DNA of 12,408 bases from an uncultured Muribaculum sp. (GTDB lineage: Bacteria; Bacteroidota; Bacteroidia; Bacteroidales; Muribaculaceae): assembly GCA_947573015.1 (NCBI GenBank), contig CANPDS010000039.1, positions 1 to 12,408 of the forward strand, in the 5' to 3' direction. Positions within the stretch are counted from its first letter, which is position 1; every line of letters begins with the position of its first letter. Both the position numbers and the translations under genes were made by a program. This document shows positions 1 to 6,951 of this stretch, piece after piece. The notes below the pieces were generated by a model. That model was not told the DNA's origin. It searched no databases and was given only the letters and a program-made list of their open reading frames with translations.

Positions 1-2
1 GT

Positions 3-92
3 TGTCACATGAACGGCCGAGATGGTCAAATGCGCGGACATTATGTTTGGATTATCGCGGGCTTATTCGTATTTTTGTGGAAAATAACGTGA
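3..92 (+). CDS. possible 3' end of an upstream membrane protein gene (partial)
   Basis: The third forward frame is open from the left edge to a TGA at 90-92. It would encode about 29 residues ending in a hydrophobic stretch (YVWIIAGLFVFLW) followed by Lys-Ile-Thr, as expected of a protein that ends in a membrane segment. The strong hairpin at 91-120 begins at the stop codon, which fits a gene end there. Another frame is open to a TAG at 101-103 but reads as a basic, undistinguished peptide. Too little is present to name a family. The call rests only on the open frame, the hydrophobic tail and the position of the hairpin. Confidence 0.3.
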   Translation, partial: CHMNGRDGQMRGHYVWIIAGLFVFLWKIT

Positions 93-120
93 TCTGTTTA
101 TAGCAATCTATAATCAGATC
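91..120 (+). promoter_or_regulatory. hairpin upstream of cmk (terminator-like or regulatory)
   Basis: GATCTG (91-96) pairs with CAGATC (115-120). After a single T-T mismatch, TTATAG (98-103) pairs with CTATAA (108-113), leaving a 4-nt CAAT loop. That is 12 pairs in a 30-base dyad located 18 bp before the cmk ATG. No U-run follows (the next bases are TATAAATT), so a classical intrinsic terminator is not clear-cut. It could end upstream transcription, act as an RNA processing site, or be a protein-binding dyad. Confidence 0.5.
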
Positions 121-137
121 TATAAATTGTAAATTTC

Positions 138-845
138 ATGTCGAACGACAAGATTATAATAGCAATTGACGGCTATTCATCATCGGGTAAAAGCTCGATG
201 GCAAGGGCATTGGCTGCTGCGATAGGGTATCGTTACGTTGATTCCGGCGCAATGTATAGGGCTGTCACACTGTGGGGTATGAATCACGGGATGGTGGCCG
301 ACGGCGCGGTCGATACTGAATCTCTGATCGAGGCTCTTCCCGACATAACGATTGATTTCATGCCGATTCCTGGTGAAGGACAGCATACCATGCTCAACGG
401 TGAGGATGTCGAGTTGGAGATACGTTCGCTCAAGGTGTCCGACAATGTGTCGCAGGTAGCGGTTATCCCTGCCGTACGTCATCATCTGGTGGAGCTTCAG
501 CAGCGCTTTGGCCGTGAGAAAGGCATTGTGATGGATGGCCGCGACATTGGCACTACGGTGTTCCCGGAGGCCGAGATGAAGATATTTGTCGATGCATCGG
601 CTGAAACAAGGGCCAAGCGCCGTTTCCTCGAATTGCAGGAAAAGGGTATTGAGGCCTCATATGATGATGTGCTTGCCAATGTGAAGCAGCGCGACCATAT
701 TGACACCACGCGTGCCGAAAGCCCGCTCGTGAAAGCCGCTGATGCTGTCAGCCTTGACAATAGTGATATGACTATTGCCGAGCAGAATGCATGGCTCATT
801 GATATGTACCGACGTACGTTGGACGCACATGGAATGAAAGCATGA
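138..845 (+). CDS. cmk: (d)CMP kinase (cytidylate kinase)
   Basis: This cytoplasmic enzyme transfers phosphate from ATP to CMP or dCMP, giving CDP/dCDP for nucleic-acid and phospholipid synthesis. The sequence shows a P-loop near the N-terminus (GYSSSGKSS, residues 12-20), the DSGAMYRA nucleotide-binding segment (35-42), the DGRDIGT motif (133-139), a lid-type RAKRR stretch (158-162), and the RDxxDTTRxxSPL substrate-binding segment (185-197). All are diagnostic of the Cmk family. At 235 aa it is the usual bacterial length. The ATG at 138 places the P-loop 11 residues in, as in known Cmk proteins. The upstream region has no obvious Shine-Dalgarno site but is AT-rich, as is common in Bacteroidetes. 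The stop codon overlaps the ispH start (ATGA), implying co-transcription and translational coupling. Confidence 0.97.
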   Translation: MSNDKIIIAIDGYSSSGKSSMARALAAAIGYRYVDSGAMYRAVTLWGMNHGMVADGAVDTESLIEALPDITIDFMPIPGEGQHTMLNGEDVELEIRSLKVSDNVSQVAVIPAVRHHLVELQQRFGREKGIVMDGRDIGTTVFPEAEMKIFVDASAETRAKRRFLELQEKGIEASYDDVLANVKQRDHIDTTRAESPLVKAADAVSLDNSDMTIAEQNAWLIDMYRRTLDAHGMKA

Positions 846-1705
846 GGGTAGAGATTGACAGTGCATCCGGATTCTGCAACGGTGTGGTGACGGCCATACG
901 CAAGGCAGAGCAGGAACTCGACAGTTCGGCGCGCCTATACTGTCTTGGCGATATAGTGCACAACAGTGACGAGGTGGAGCGCCTGTGTCGCCGTGGTCTG
1001 GTGACGATAACGCATGACGATCTTTCGTCGCTCCATGGAGTTAAAGTGCTGTTGCGTGCCCATGGCGAGCCCCCATCCACATATGCCACAGCTGCGTCTA
1101 ATCAGATTGAGATTATCGATGCCACATGTCCCGTGGTGCTGCATTTGCAGAAGCGTATCAAGGAGAGCTATGATAACCGTCGCCCTGGAGAGCAGATTGT
1201 TATTTACGGCAAGCGTGGTCATGCCGAAGTCAACGGACTTGTGGGTCAGACCAACGGTGAGGCTGTTGTTGTTGAGGATGTGGCCGGACTTGACCGGCTC
1301 GACTTCACCCGCGACATCATTTTATATAGTCAGACCACGAAGTCGGTGCATGGATTTCATGAGATGATCAATGAGATTGAGCGTCGTAAATCGCCCGAAG
1401 CCCGTTTTGAATATGTCGACACCATATGCCGTCAGGTGGCCAACCGTGTGCCGCAACTCCGTGCTTTTGCCGCCGAGCATAGCGTGATACTGTTTGTAAG
1501 CGGACGCAAATCGAGCAACGGACGTTTTCTCTACGGAGAGTGCCACGATGTAAATCCGCTCACCTACTTTATATCCAATCCCGAAGAGATTAGGCCTGAA
1601 TGGCTCGACGGAGCCGATTCGATAGGCATATGTGGCGCCACATCGACCCCACGCTGGCTGATGGAACAGGTGCGCGACCGGGTAAATTCTTTCCAGAATG
1701 GATAA
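842..1705 (+). CDS. ispH: 4-hydroxy-3-methylbut-2-enyl diphosphate reductase
   Basis: IspH (LytB) is the last enzyme of the MEP pathway. It reduces HMBPP to IPP and DMAPP with a [4Fe-4S] cluster in the cytoplasm. The three cluster cysteines are recognisable: C12 (GFCNGV), C96 (DATCP) and C196 (DTICRQ). Substrate-binding residues are also present: H40 (VHN), H74 (AHG), H127 and E129 (GHAEV), T165/T166 (SQTT), and S224-S225-N226 (KSSN). The 287-aa length is that of a single-domain IspH; there is no fused S1-domain extension of the kind found in some bacteria. The ATG overlaps the cmk stop by 4 bp, and the 3' end overlaps the next gene by 8 bp, so the three genes are very probably one transcript. 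IPP from this enzyme would feed the prenyl synthase encoded at 2644. Confidence 0.97.
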   Translation: MRVEIDSASGFCNGVVTAIRKAEQELDSSARLYCLGDIVHNSDEVERLCRRGLVTITHDDLSSLHGVKVLLRAHGEPPSTYATAASNQIEIIDATCPVVLHLQKRIKESYDNRRPGEQIVIYGKRGHAEVNGLVGQTNGEAVVVEDVAGLDRLDFTRDIILYSQTTKSVHGFHEMINEIERRKSPEARFEYVDTICRQVANRVPQLRAFAAEHSVILFVSGRKSSNGRFLYGECHDVNPLTYFISNPEEIRPEWLDGADSIGICGATSTPRWLMEQVRDRVNSFQNG

Positions 1706-2222
1706 TTTTATTGCCATCGACGTCGAGACGGCCAATTATGAGCCTACAAGCATATGTGCCATAGGCGCGGTATTGGTAAAGGATGGTGCCGTGGCTGATA
1801 CATTCTATGAACTTGTAAAGCCTGAGCCGGATTGGTATATGCGCTATTTCTCAACGAGCATCCATGGTATTTATCCAAGGGATACGGAGAATTGCGATGG
1901 CTTTGCTCTGGTATGGGAACGCATGGCTGAAAAATTCTCGCATTATGGAGTGGATATGGAGACCGTGGCATTTGTGGCCCATAACAAGAGTTTCGACGAA
2001 AAGTGCATCAAGGCTTGTCATCGTATCTACTCCATGACGTGGCCCGACAATCCGTTTTTCTGCACGCTCTCGGCTGCACGGCGATCCATCTGCCGCTGTG
2101 ACATTGGCGGCAGCTATTCGCTACCGTATGTGGCTCAGTTTTTGGGCATTCCGTTCGACAATCATCATAATGCCCTGGCCGATGCCCTCGGGTGTGCGAA
2201 AATCGCTATGTGTCTTCTGTAA
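1698..2222 (+). CDS. DEDDh 3'-5' exonuclease (DnaQ/epsilon-like)
   Basis: A 174-residue stand-alone exonuclease domain of the RNase T/DnaQ superfamily, expected to remove nucleotides from 3' ends of DNA or RNA using two metal ions. ExoI is D8-V-E10-T; ExoII is AHNKSFD with D100; ExoIII is HNALAD with H157 and D162. Together these give the complete DEDDh catalytic set. There is no BRCT, helicase or polymerase domain, so this is not full-length PolC or DinG. It resembles the short exonucleases annotated as DNA polymerase III epsilon-like in Bacteroidetes. It is Cys-rich in the middle (C103, C107, C122, C132, C134) without an obvious zinc-ribbon pattern. The ATG lies inside the end of ispH (8-bp overlap), suggesting translational coupling. 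Whether it proofreads, repairs or trims RNA cannot be told from sequence. Confidence 0.9.
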   Translation: MDNFIAIDVETANYEPTSICAIGAVLVKDGAVADTFYELVKPEPDWYMRYFSTSIHGIYPRDTENCDGFALVWERMAEKFSHYGVDMETVAFVAHNKSFDEKCIKACHRIYSMTWPDNPFFCTLSAARRSICRCDIGGSYSLPYVAQFLGIPFDNHHNALADALGCAKIAMCLL

Positions 2223-2242
2223 TGCATATTGAATGAAGAGTT

Positions 2243-2569
2243 ATGAAAAAATCTACTATATATAATGCAGTTTTGCTCTGTACGGTGGCCCTGATGGCGG
2301 CTTCATGCAGTTGTTCGGCATCGAAGGAGCGCAAATTGGTGAGCCAGCGTGGTGCCAACGATGCCGTTACGCTTGTGGAGCGTGCCGATGCTATGTCGCA
2401 GATGCAGTTGGAGAGCTACCTGTTGCGTGTGAGGGCAAACGAATATGAGTATCGCCGTGAAGGAAAAGATGATGTTGCCGATGCATATATCGAGGCATTT
2501 GAGATGACACTTGTTGAGAAGAGCGACAGCCTGGCCTCACTGATATTGGGCGATGAATCTGCTGAATAA
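2243..2569 (+). CDS. small putative lipoprotein, unknown function
   Basis: A 108-residue protein I do not recognise. It starts with a Lys-Lys n-region and a hydrophobic core (residues 8-18), followed by AASC, consistent with a signal-peptidase-II site at C22. The nearby C24 leaves the exact acylated Cys open. The mature part is short, charged and probably helical: an acidic/basic segment around residues 40-100 containing LVERADAMSQMQLESYLLRV and YEYRREGKDD, with an acidic C-terminus. No D/E-rich surface-export signal follows the Cys, so a periplasm-facing anchor is more likely than the cell surface. It begins 20 bp after the exonuclease gene with a weak GAAGAG-like site before the ATG, so it probably belongs to the cmk-ispH transcript. 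Function unknown. Confidence 0.7.
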   Translation: MKKSTIYNAVLLCTVALMAASCSCSASKERKLVSQRGANDAVTLVERADAMSQMQLESYLLRVRANEYEYRREGKDDVADAYIEAFEMTLVEKSDSLASLILGDESAE

Positions 2570-2643
2570 ATGGCGGCTCAAAATCATTTTATTTAGACAA
2601 GCTCTTATTGTAGCCGATTTAATCAATAAACATACAAATACAT

Positions 2644-3612
2644 ATGAATACTCCGAAATGGTACGCCGATTATATCAACGCTGCGGTGGCCGATATTCCA
2701 TATCCTTCTGAGCCGTCGGGACTCTATGAGCCGATTGCATATACTCTTGCTTCCGGAGGAAAGCGTCTTCGCCCTATGCTTGTGCTCGCTGCATGCGAGG
2801 CATGCGGCGTAGAGTGCGGTATCGCACTCAATCAGGCTCTTGGTCTGGAGATGTATCATAATTTCACACTGCTTCATGACGATGTGATGGATCGTGCGGA
2901 TGTGCGCCGTGGACGTCCTACAGTGCATGTGAAGTGGAATGACAGTACTGCCATTCTATCCGGTGATGCTATGCTCACTATGGCCGGTCAGCTCATGATG
3001 AAAGTGGCTGATGTGCATAAGTTGCGCCCAGTGATGGAGCTTTTCAATACTACCGCTATGGAGATCTACGAGGGCCAGCAGTACGACATGGACTTTGAGC
3101 AGCGCATGGATGTCTCTATCGAGGACTATCTGAAAATGATACGCCTCAAGACCTCGGTGCTACTCGGTGCGGCATGCAAATTGGGTGCTATTGTAGCAGG
3201 TGCCGATCAGGATACCGCCGACAAACTCTATGATTATGGCACGATGCTTGGACTGGCATTTCAGTTGCAGGATGACTATCTCGATACATTCGGCGATCCT
3301 GCGGTATTCGGAAAGGCAATTGGCGGCGATATCCTCAATGATAAGAAAACGTATCTCTATATATCTGCTCTGAATTGTGAGAATGCAGAGGTTAGGCGCG
3401 AGATTGCAGCTTTGCTCGGCACACGTTCGGATGGAAAGATTGCCCGTGTGCGCGAATTGTATGTGCAGGAGGGTATCGATCTTGCATGTCGGGCTGCTAT
3501 AGATTTTTATAGCCAATTGGCTGAGAAAGCTATTGCCGAGACTGCGCTCCCGGAGAATGCGAAGGAATTTTTCACGACTCTCGCTCGCAATTCACGTAGC
3601 CGCTGCTCATGA
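2644..3612 (+). CDS. trans-polyprenyl diphosphate synthase (FPP/GGPP type)
   Basis: An isoprenyl diphosphate synthase that condenses IPP onto allylic diphosphates. Visible motifs are GGKRLRP (38-44, IPP and phosphate binding), the first Asp-rich motif DDVMD (D79, D80, D83), K169-T170, FQLQDDYLD (206-214, second Asp-rich motif with D210, D211, D214), and GKAIGGD (223-229). The residue five before the first Asp motif is Phe (F74). In this family a bulky residue there normally limits chain length to about C15-C20, whereas long-chain menaquinone-type synthases carry a small residue. A farnesyl or geranylgeranyl product is therefore the better guess, feeding undecaprenyl-phosphate or quinone synthesis. 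At 322 aa it has the normal length. The gene follows a 74-bp gap in which I see no clear promoter or terminator. Its stop overlaps the tatD-like gene start (ATGA). Confidence 0.93.
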   Translation: MNTPKWYADYINAAVADIPYPSEPSGLYEPIAYTLASGGKRLRPMLVLAACEACGVECGIALNQALGLEMYHNFTLLHDDVMDRADVRRGRPTVHVKWNDSTAILSGDAMLTMAGQLMMKVADVHKLRPVMELFNTTAMEIYEGQQYDMDFEQRMDVSIEDYLKMIRLKTSVLLGAACKLGAIVAGADQDTADKLYDYGTMLGLAFQLQDDYLDTFGDPAVFGKAIGGDILNDKKTYLYISALNCENAEVRREIAALLGTRSDGKIARVRELYVQEGIDLACRAAIDFYSQLAEKAIAETALPENAKEFFTTLARNSRSRCS

Positions 3613-4388
3613 TTTTTGTTGATACCCATACCCACATTTATCTGCCGGAGGAGTTTCCCGACAGTGCCCAGGCAGTGGAGCGGGCATTGGCTGCCGGGGT
3701 AGGGCACATGGTGTTCCCTAATGTTGACCTCGCCACCGTGGAGCCTATGATAGCTCTTCATGAGCGATATCCCGACGTTACATCGGTTGCGGTAGGGTTG
3801 CATCCTACGGAGGTGAAGGATGATTATCAGCAGGCTCTTTCCCGTATGGAACAGATATTGGCTTCGTCACGTGTATCGCCTGTGGCTGTAGGGGAGATAG
3901 GCATAGACCTGTATTGGGACAGCACCTATCGCGAGGAGCAGCGTGATGCCTTTGAGCAACAGTGCCGATGGGCTGTCGGGCGCGGATTGCCTGTCATTAT
4001 CCATTGCCGTGAGGGATTGGATGATACTCTCGAAGTGCTTTCCGGAATGTCAGCTATGCCTCGGGGTGTGTTCCATAGCTTTGGGGGTAATTGCGAGGAT
4101 GTCGATCGCATCCGCGCTGTCGGCGATTTCTATTTTGGTATCAACGGCATCGTTACGTTCAAAAACAGTAAATTGCGCGATGTGTTGCCACACATTGGGT
4201 TGGATCGGATTCTATTGGAGACCGATTCGCCATATCTTGCACCTGTGCCAAACCGTGGTAAGCGCAATGAATCCTCCTACATACCATATATAGCTCACAC
4301 TGTGGCTGATGCTGTTGGCGAAACTCCCGAAGATGTCGCAATGGCAACCACTGCAAATGCCCGTAGACTGTTTGGTCTCGGAATATGA
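3609..4388 (+). CDS. TatD-family metal-dependent hydrolase
   Basis: A TIM-barrel metallo-hydrolase of the TatD DNase family; characterised members are 3'-5' exonucleases acting on DNA and, in some cases, RNA ends. Metal-ligand positions are all recognisable: H7-T-H9 at the N-terminus, E96 (VGEIGID), H132 (IIHCRE), H156 (VFHSFGG) and D206 (LETDSPYLAP). At 259 aa it is a complete single-domain member with no added iron-sulfur or radical-SAM part. It overlaps the prenyl synthase gene by 4 bp and so is co-expressed with it, though no functional link between the two is evident. Many bacteria carry two or three TatD paralogues (TatD, YcfH, YjjV); the sequence alone does not tell which this is, so no gene symbol is given. 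Confidence 0.93.
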   Translation: MIFVDTHTHIYLPEEFPDSAQAVERALAAGVGHMVFPNVDLATVEPMIALHERYPDVTSVAVGLHPTEVKDDYQQALSRMEQILASSRVSPVAVGEIGIDLYWDSTYREEQRDAFEQQCRWAVGRGLPVIIHCREGLDDTLEVLSGMSAMPRGVFHSFGGNCEDVDRIRAVGDFYFGINGIVTFKNSKLRDVLPHIGLDRILLETDSPYLAPVPNRGKRNESSYIPYIAHTVADAVGETPEDVAMATTANARRLFGLGI

Positions 4389-4424
4389 TAGATAATATTT
4401 ACCTCCTTTAATCAGCAACCTCTT

Positions 4425-4464
4425 AAATTTGAGCAGGTCCTCATTTTGCGGATGCAAATTTTTT
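4425..4464 (+). terminator. possible weak terminator after the tatD-like gene
   Basis: AAATTTG (4425-4431) can pair with CAAATTT (4455-4461), and a run of six T covers 4459-4464. The loop is long (23 nt) and the stem AT-rich, so the structure is weak. Its place, about 40 bp after the stop codon and before the next promoter-like box, is right for a terminator. Confidence 0.3.
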
Positions 4465-4491
4465 AACATTTGAATAAACTCTGTAACTTTG
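4460..4491 (+). promoter_or_regulatory. Bacteroidetes-type promoter for the glycosyltransferase operon
   Basis: TAACTTTG at 4484-4491 matches the Bacteroidetes sigma-factor -7 consensus TAnnTTTG. The -33 region, 20 bp upstream, is only a T-rich stretch (4459-4464) rather than a clear TTTG. A start near 4498 would give a leader of roughly 80 nt. The box also overlaps one arm of a 7-bp inverted repeat (ATGCAAA 4452-4458 / TTTGCAT 4488-4494). Confidence 0.55.
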
Positions 4492-4580
4492 CATTTGGTT
4501 TTATTCAGTGTGGGATATATAGGTGCTCACTGCATGTGTTGCGCTGTTTCTGACCACAATGAATTGGCATCACTACGAAT

Positions 4581-5762
4581 TTGAATTATCGAGTGGATAT
4601 TAGCGATACGGTAATAGGACTGTTCAACGACAGTTTCCCTCCGGTGCTGGACGGTGTTACACTCACCGTCCAGAATTATGTGCATTGGCTCACGGCAATG
4701 GGCTACCGCTCTTGTGTCGTCACACCTTGGAATCCGGAAATGCCGGTCCATGATGGCTTCGATCTCTACCGATTCTTCTCGCTCCCAATTCCGTCGCGAC
4801 ATCCCTATCGCTATGGATATCCTAAGGCCGATCCTTTTATATGGCGCAAGTTGCGTCGCACTCCATTTGCCTTGGTCCACAGCCATTGCCCATTTTCATC
4901 TGGCAGGCTGGCGGTATATGCCGCGCGATATCATGATGTGCCGTTGGTGGCTACATTCCATTCCAAATACCGTACCGACCTTGAGCATTCTCTTCCGCCA
5001 TGGATGGTGAAACGCATCATGCGCCGGGTACTCGATTTTTTCAACGCTGCCGATGAGGTGTGGATACCTCAGGCACAGGTTGAGGATACCGTGCGAGAAT
5101 ATGGCTATAAAGGACGCCTCACGGTGGTAGAGAACGGCATAGACCTTGAAATGGAAAATTTCGCCGAGATATGCCGGTTTAAGGAGGAATCGAGGCGACA
5201 ACTCGGAATCGGAGATGGTGAGATGTTGCTGCTTTTTGTTGGTCAGCATATTTTGGAGAAAGGGGTGGATGTCATCATACGCGCTATGGCTCTTCTGCGT
5301 GATATACCGGTGAAGATGGCCTTTGTCGGCACGGGATATGCCGTTGATGAGATGAAGGCGATGATCGCTTCTCTCGGATTGTCCGATCGGGTGACTCTTC
5401 ATGGAGTGATACGCGACCGTGATGTGTTGAAAAGATATTATGCTGCCGCCGGTCTGTTCCTTTTCCCTTCGTTTTACGACAATGCTCCGTTGGTAGTGCG
5501 CGAGGCTGCTATGATGGGCACTCCGTCGATTTTGCTTCATGGAGCCACTGCGGCCGAGGTGATAAGAGATGGAGAGAATGGCTTCCTGGCCGACCGCACT
5601 CCGGAGAGTTACGCTGCGCTGATTCGTGATCTGCATGCACATCCGCAGAGGATAGCAGTTGCTGCACAGGGCGCTGCTGCCACGCTCACTCGCTCATGGC
5701 ATGCCGTGATGGATGAGGTTGTGCAGCGTTATCAAGATATTATAGAGCGTCATGGCAGGTAA
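4581..5762 (+). CDS. GT4-family glycosyltransferase (glycolipid-type)
   Basis: A retaining GT-B glycosyltransferase that should transfer a sugar from a nucleotide-sugar donor, at or near the cytoplasmic membrane. The N-terminal acceptor domain has IGLFNDSFPPVLDGV (12-26), a usual opening for diacylglycerol glucosyltransferase-like GT4 enzymes, and HSHCPFS (100-106). The C-terminal domain has the donor-site segment VGQHILEKG (220-228, K227) and FYDNAPLVVREA (298-309). In the latter the EX7E pair reads D300...E308, so the first Glu is Asp. The start is a TTG. An in-frame TGA at 4560-4562 rules out anything further upstream, and GTG at 4593 is the only other common start before Met40. The 11-bp overlap with the next membrane-protein gene suggests the two work together. 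Substrate unknown; I infer a membrane lipid or lipid-linked glycan. Confidence 0.88.
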   Translation: MNYRVDISDTVIGLFNDSFPPVLDGVTLTVQNYVHWLTAMGYRSCVVTPWNPEMPVHDGFDLYRFFSLPIPSRHPYRYGYPKADPFIWRKLRRTPFALVHSHCPFSSGRLAVYAARYHDVPLVATFHSKYRTDLEHSLPPWMVKRIMRRVLDFFNAADEVWIPQAQVEDTVREYGYKGRLTVVENGIDLEMENFAEICRFKEESRRQLGIGDGEMLLLFVGQHILEKGVDVIIRAMALLRDIPVKMAFVGTGYAVDEMKAMIASLGLSDRVTLHGVIRDRDVLKRYYAAAGLFLFPSFYDNAPLVVREAAMMGTPSILLHGATAAEVIRDGENGFLADRTPESYAALIRDLHAHPQRIAVAAQGAAATLTRSWHAVMDEVVQRYQDIIERHGR

Positions 5763-6873
5763 TACTGAAAATAAAAATATTAACAAGGGTGCACTCCCTG
5801 ATGGGAATGCACAGAAGTCATCCGGATTCAGCATGTGGAAAGTGCTGGTCCCGGTGCTTATCGGACTTGGAGTCGTGGCATGGTTGTTCCATCGTGAATT
5901 TAATGCCGATGTGTGGACTACGATCCATTTCGACCCGAGAGTGATAGCATGTATCGCTTTGGCATGGCTATGCATGGCCGGACGTGATTTCGGCCTCACT
6001 TGGCGTTTCCGTTCGCTTACCGACCGTGACATAACGTGGTGGCAGGCGCTGAAAGTCAACTTTATGTGTGAGTTTACTTCGGCGGTTACACCATCGGCGG
6101 TGGGTGGATCGTCGCTCGGCATGATATTTCTTCATCATGAGGGAATAGCCTTGGGACGGGCCACGACGTTGATGATGACCACTTTGTTTCTCGACGAGCT
6201 CTTTTTTGTAGTGGCATGCCCGTTGATTGTGGCTTTTATTCCATATGATGAGCTGTTCGGATTCAGTCACACTAAGTTTGAGGTGGGGTTGAAACTCGTT
6301 TTCTGGATCGTGTATGCCATATTGTTCGCATGGACTCTTATATTATTTTTCGGCATTATCCTGCGGCCTCAAGGTGTCCGGAAAGCACTCATATGGCTGT
6401 TCGGATTGCGCCCGCTGAGGCGCTGGCGCGCGTCGGTGGAGGCTTTGGGCGACAATATGGTGGCTACTGCCGCATCGTTGCGCACCCGCTCCTGGCGATG
6501 GTGGGGTGAGGCGTTTTTTGCCACGGCGCTTACATGGACATCACGTTATCTCGTGGTCAACGCCCTGTTTCTCGGATTTGTGCCTGGGGCTGACCAGCTG
6601 GTGGTGTTCGGACGTCAGTTTGTTGTGTGGGTAGTGCTTATGGTTAGCCCTACTCCCGGTGGCAGTGGCGTAAGTGAATGGTTATTCACCGAATACTATG
6701 GTGATATGCTGCATAACACTTCAGTGGCTCTGATAATAGCATTGTTCTGGCGTATAATCACCTACTATGTGTATCTGATTGTCGGTGTCTTTCTGGCGCC
6801 GTCGATGCTCAATCCCCGTAAGGCACGTCCGGTAGTCGCCGATCATCTGATTGAGGATGACGGCAATGCGTAG
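5752..6873 (+). CDS. YbhN/MprF-type integral membrane protein (LPG synthase TM domain)
   Basis: A 373-residue polytopic inner-membrane protein of the lysylphosphatidylglycerol-synthase transmembrane family (UPF0104/YbhN, Pfam PF03706). It has a hydrophilic N-terminus (1-27), TM1 about 29-46, and several further hydrophobic segments. The two family signatures are present: PSAVGG (114-119), followed by a conserved amphipathic stretch, and PTPGGSGVSE (300-309). There is no C-terminal aminoacyl-transferase domain, so this is the flippase-like half of MprF only and it should not aminoacylate lipids. Genes of this type are often found beside glycosyltransferases, and here the start overlaps the GT4 gene by 11 bp. 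I infer a role in moving or handling the lipid product of that enzyme; this is not shown by the sequence. The basic and Trp-rich loop around 225-250 probably faces the cytoplasm. Confidence 0.9.
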   Translation: MAGNTENKNINKGALPDGNAQKSSGFSMWKVLVPVLIGLGVVAWLFHREFNADVWTTIHFDPRVIACIALAWLCMAGRDFGLTWRFRSLTDRDITWWQALKVNFMCEFTSAVTPSAVGGSSLGMIFLHHEGIALGRATTLMMTTLFLDELFFVVACPLIVAFIPYDELFGFSHTKFEVGLKLVFWIVYAILFAWTLILFFGIILRPQGVRKALIWLFGLRPLRRWRASVEALGDNMVATAASLRTRSWRWWGEAFFATALTWTSRYLVVNALFLGFVPGADQLVVFGRQFVVWVVLMVSPTPGGSGVSEWLFTEYYGDMLHNTSVALIIALFWRIITYYVYLIVGVFLAPSMLNPRKARPVVADHLIEDDGNA

Positions 6874-6935
6874 ACTGCTATTTGACAAGATAACCATATA
6901 AGCATTCTTTGGGACTCGGACAATCCGTGTCTTGC

Positions 6936-6944
6936 AAAAAAAAA
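6936..6944 (+). promoter_or_regulatory. A9 tract in the kdsB translation-initiation region
   Basis: Nine consecutive A residues end 7 bp before the kdsB ATG, where a Shine-Dalgarno site would normally sit; no AGGAG is present. A-rich initiation regions are common in Bacteroidetes. A run this long is also prone to length slippage. Confidence 0.4.
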
Positions 6945-6951
6945 TATTCTC

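Noticed and set aside
42..49. TATGTTTG, a match to the Bacteroidetes -7 box, as a cmk promoter
   Set aside because: No TTG or TTTG lies 19-21 bp upstream, and the box falls inside the possible upstream coding tail, so it is likely chance.
4896..5642. A 248-codon minus-strand open frame inside the glycosyltransferase gene
   Set aside because: It is antisense to a gene with clear family motifs and shows no domain of its own; it is a codon-bias shadow.
6911..6931. GAC/GTC-type hairpin before the A9 run upstream of kdsB, as a terminator
   Set aside because: Only six pairs with an internal mismatch, and the following homopolymer is A rather than T on the + strand. A minus-strand terminator would need T to its left, which is absent.
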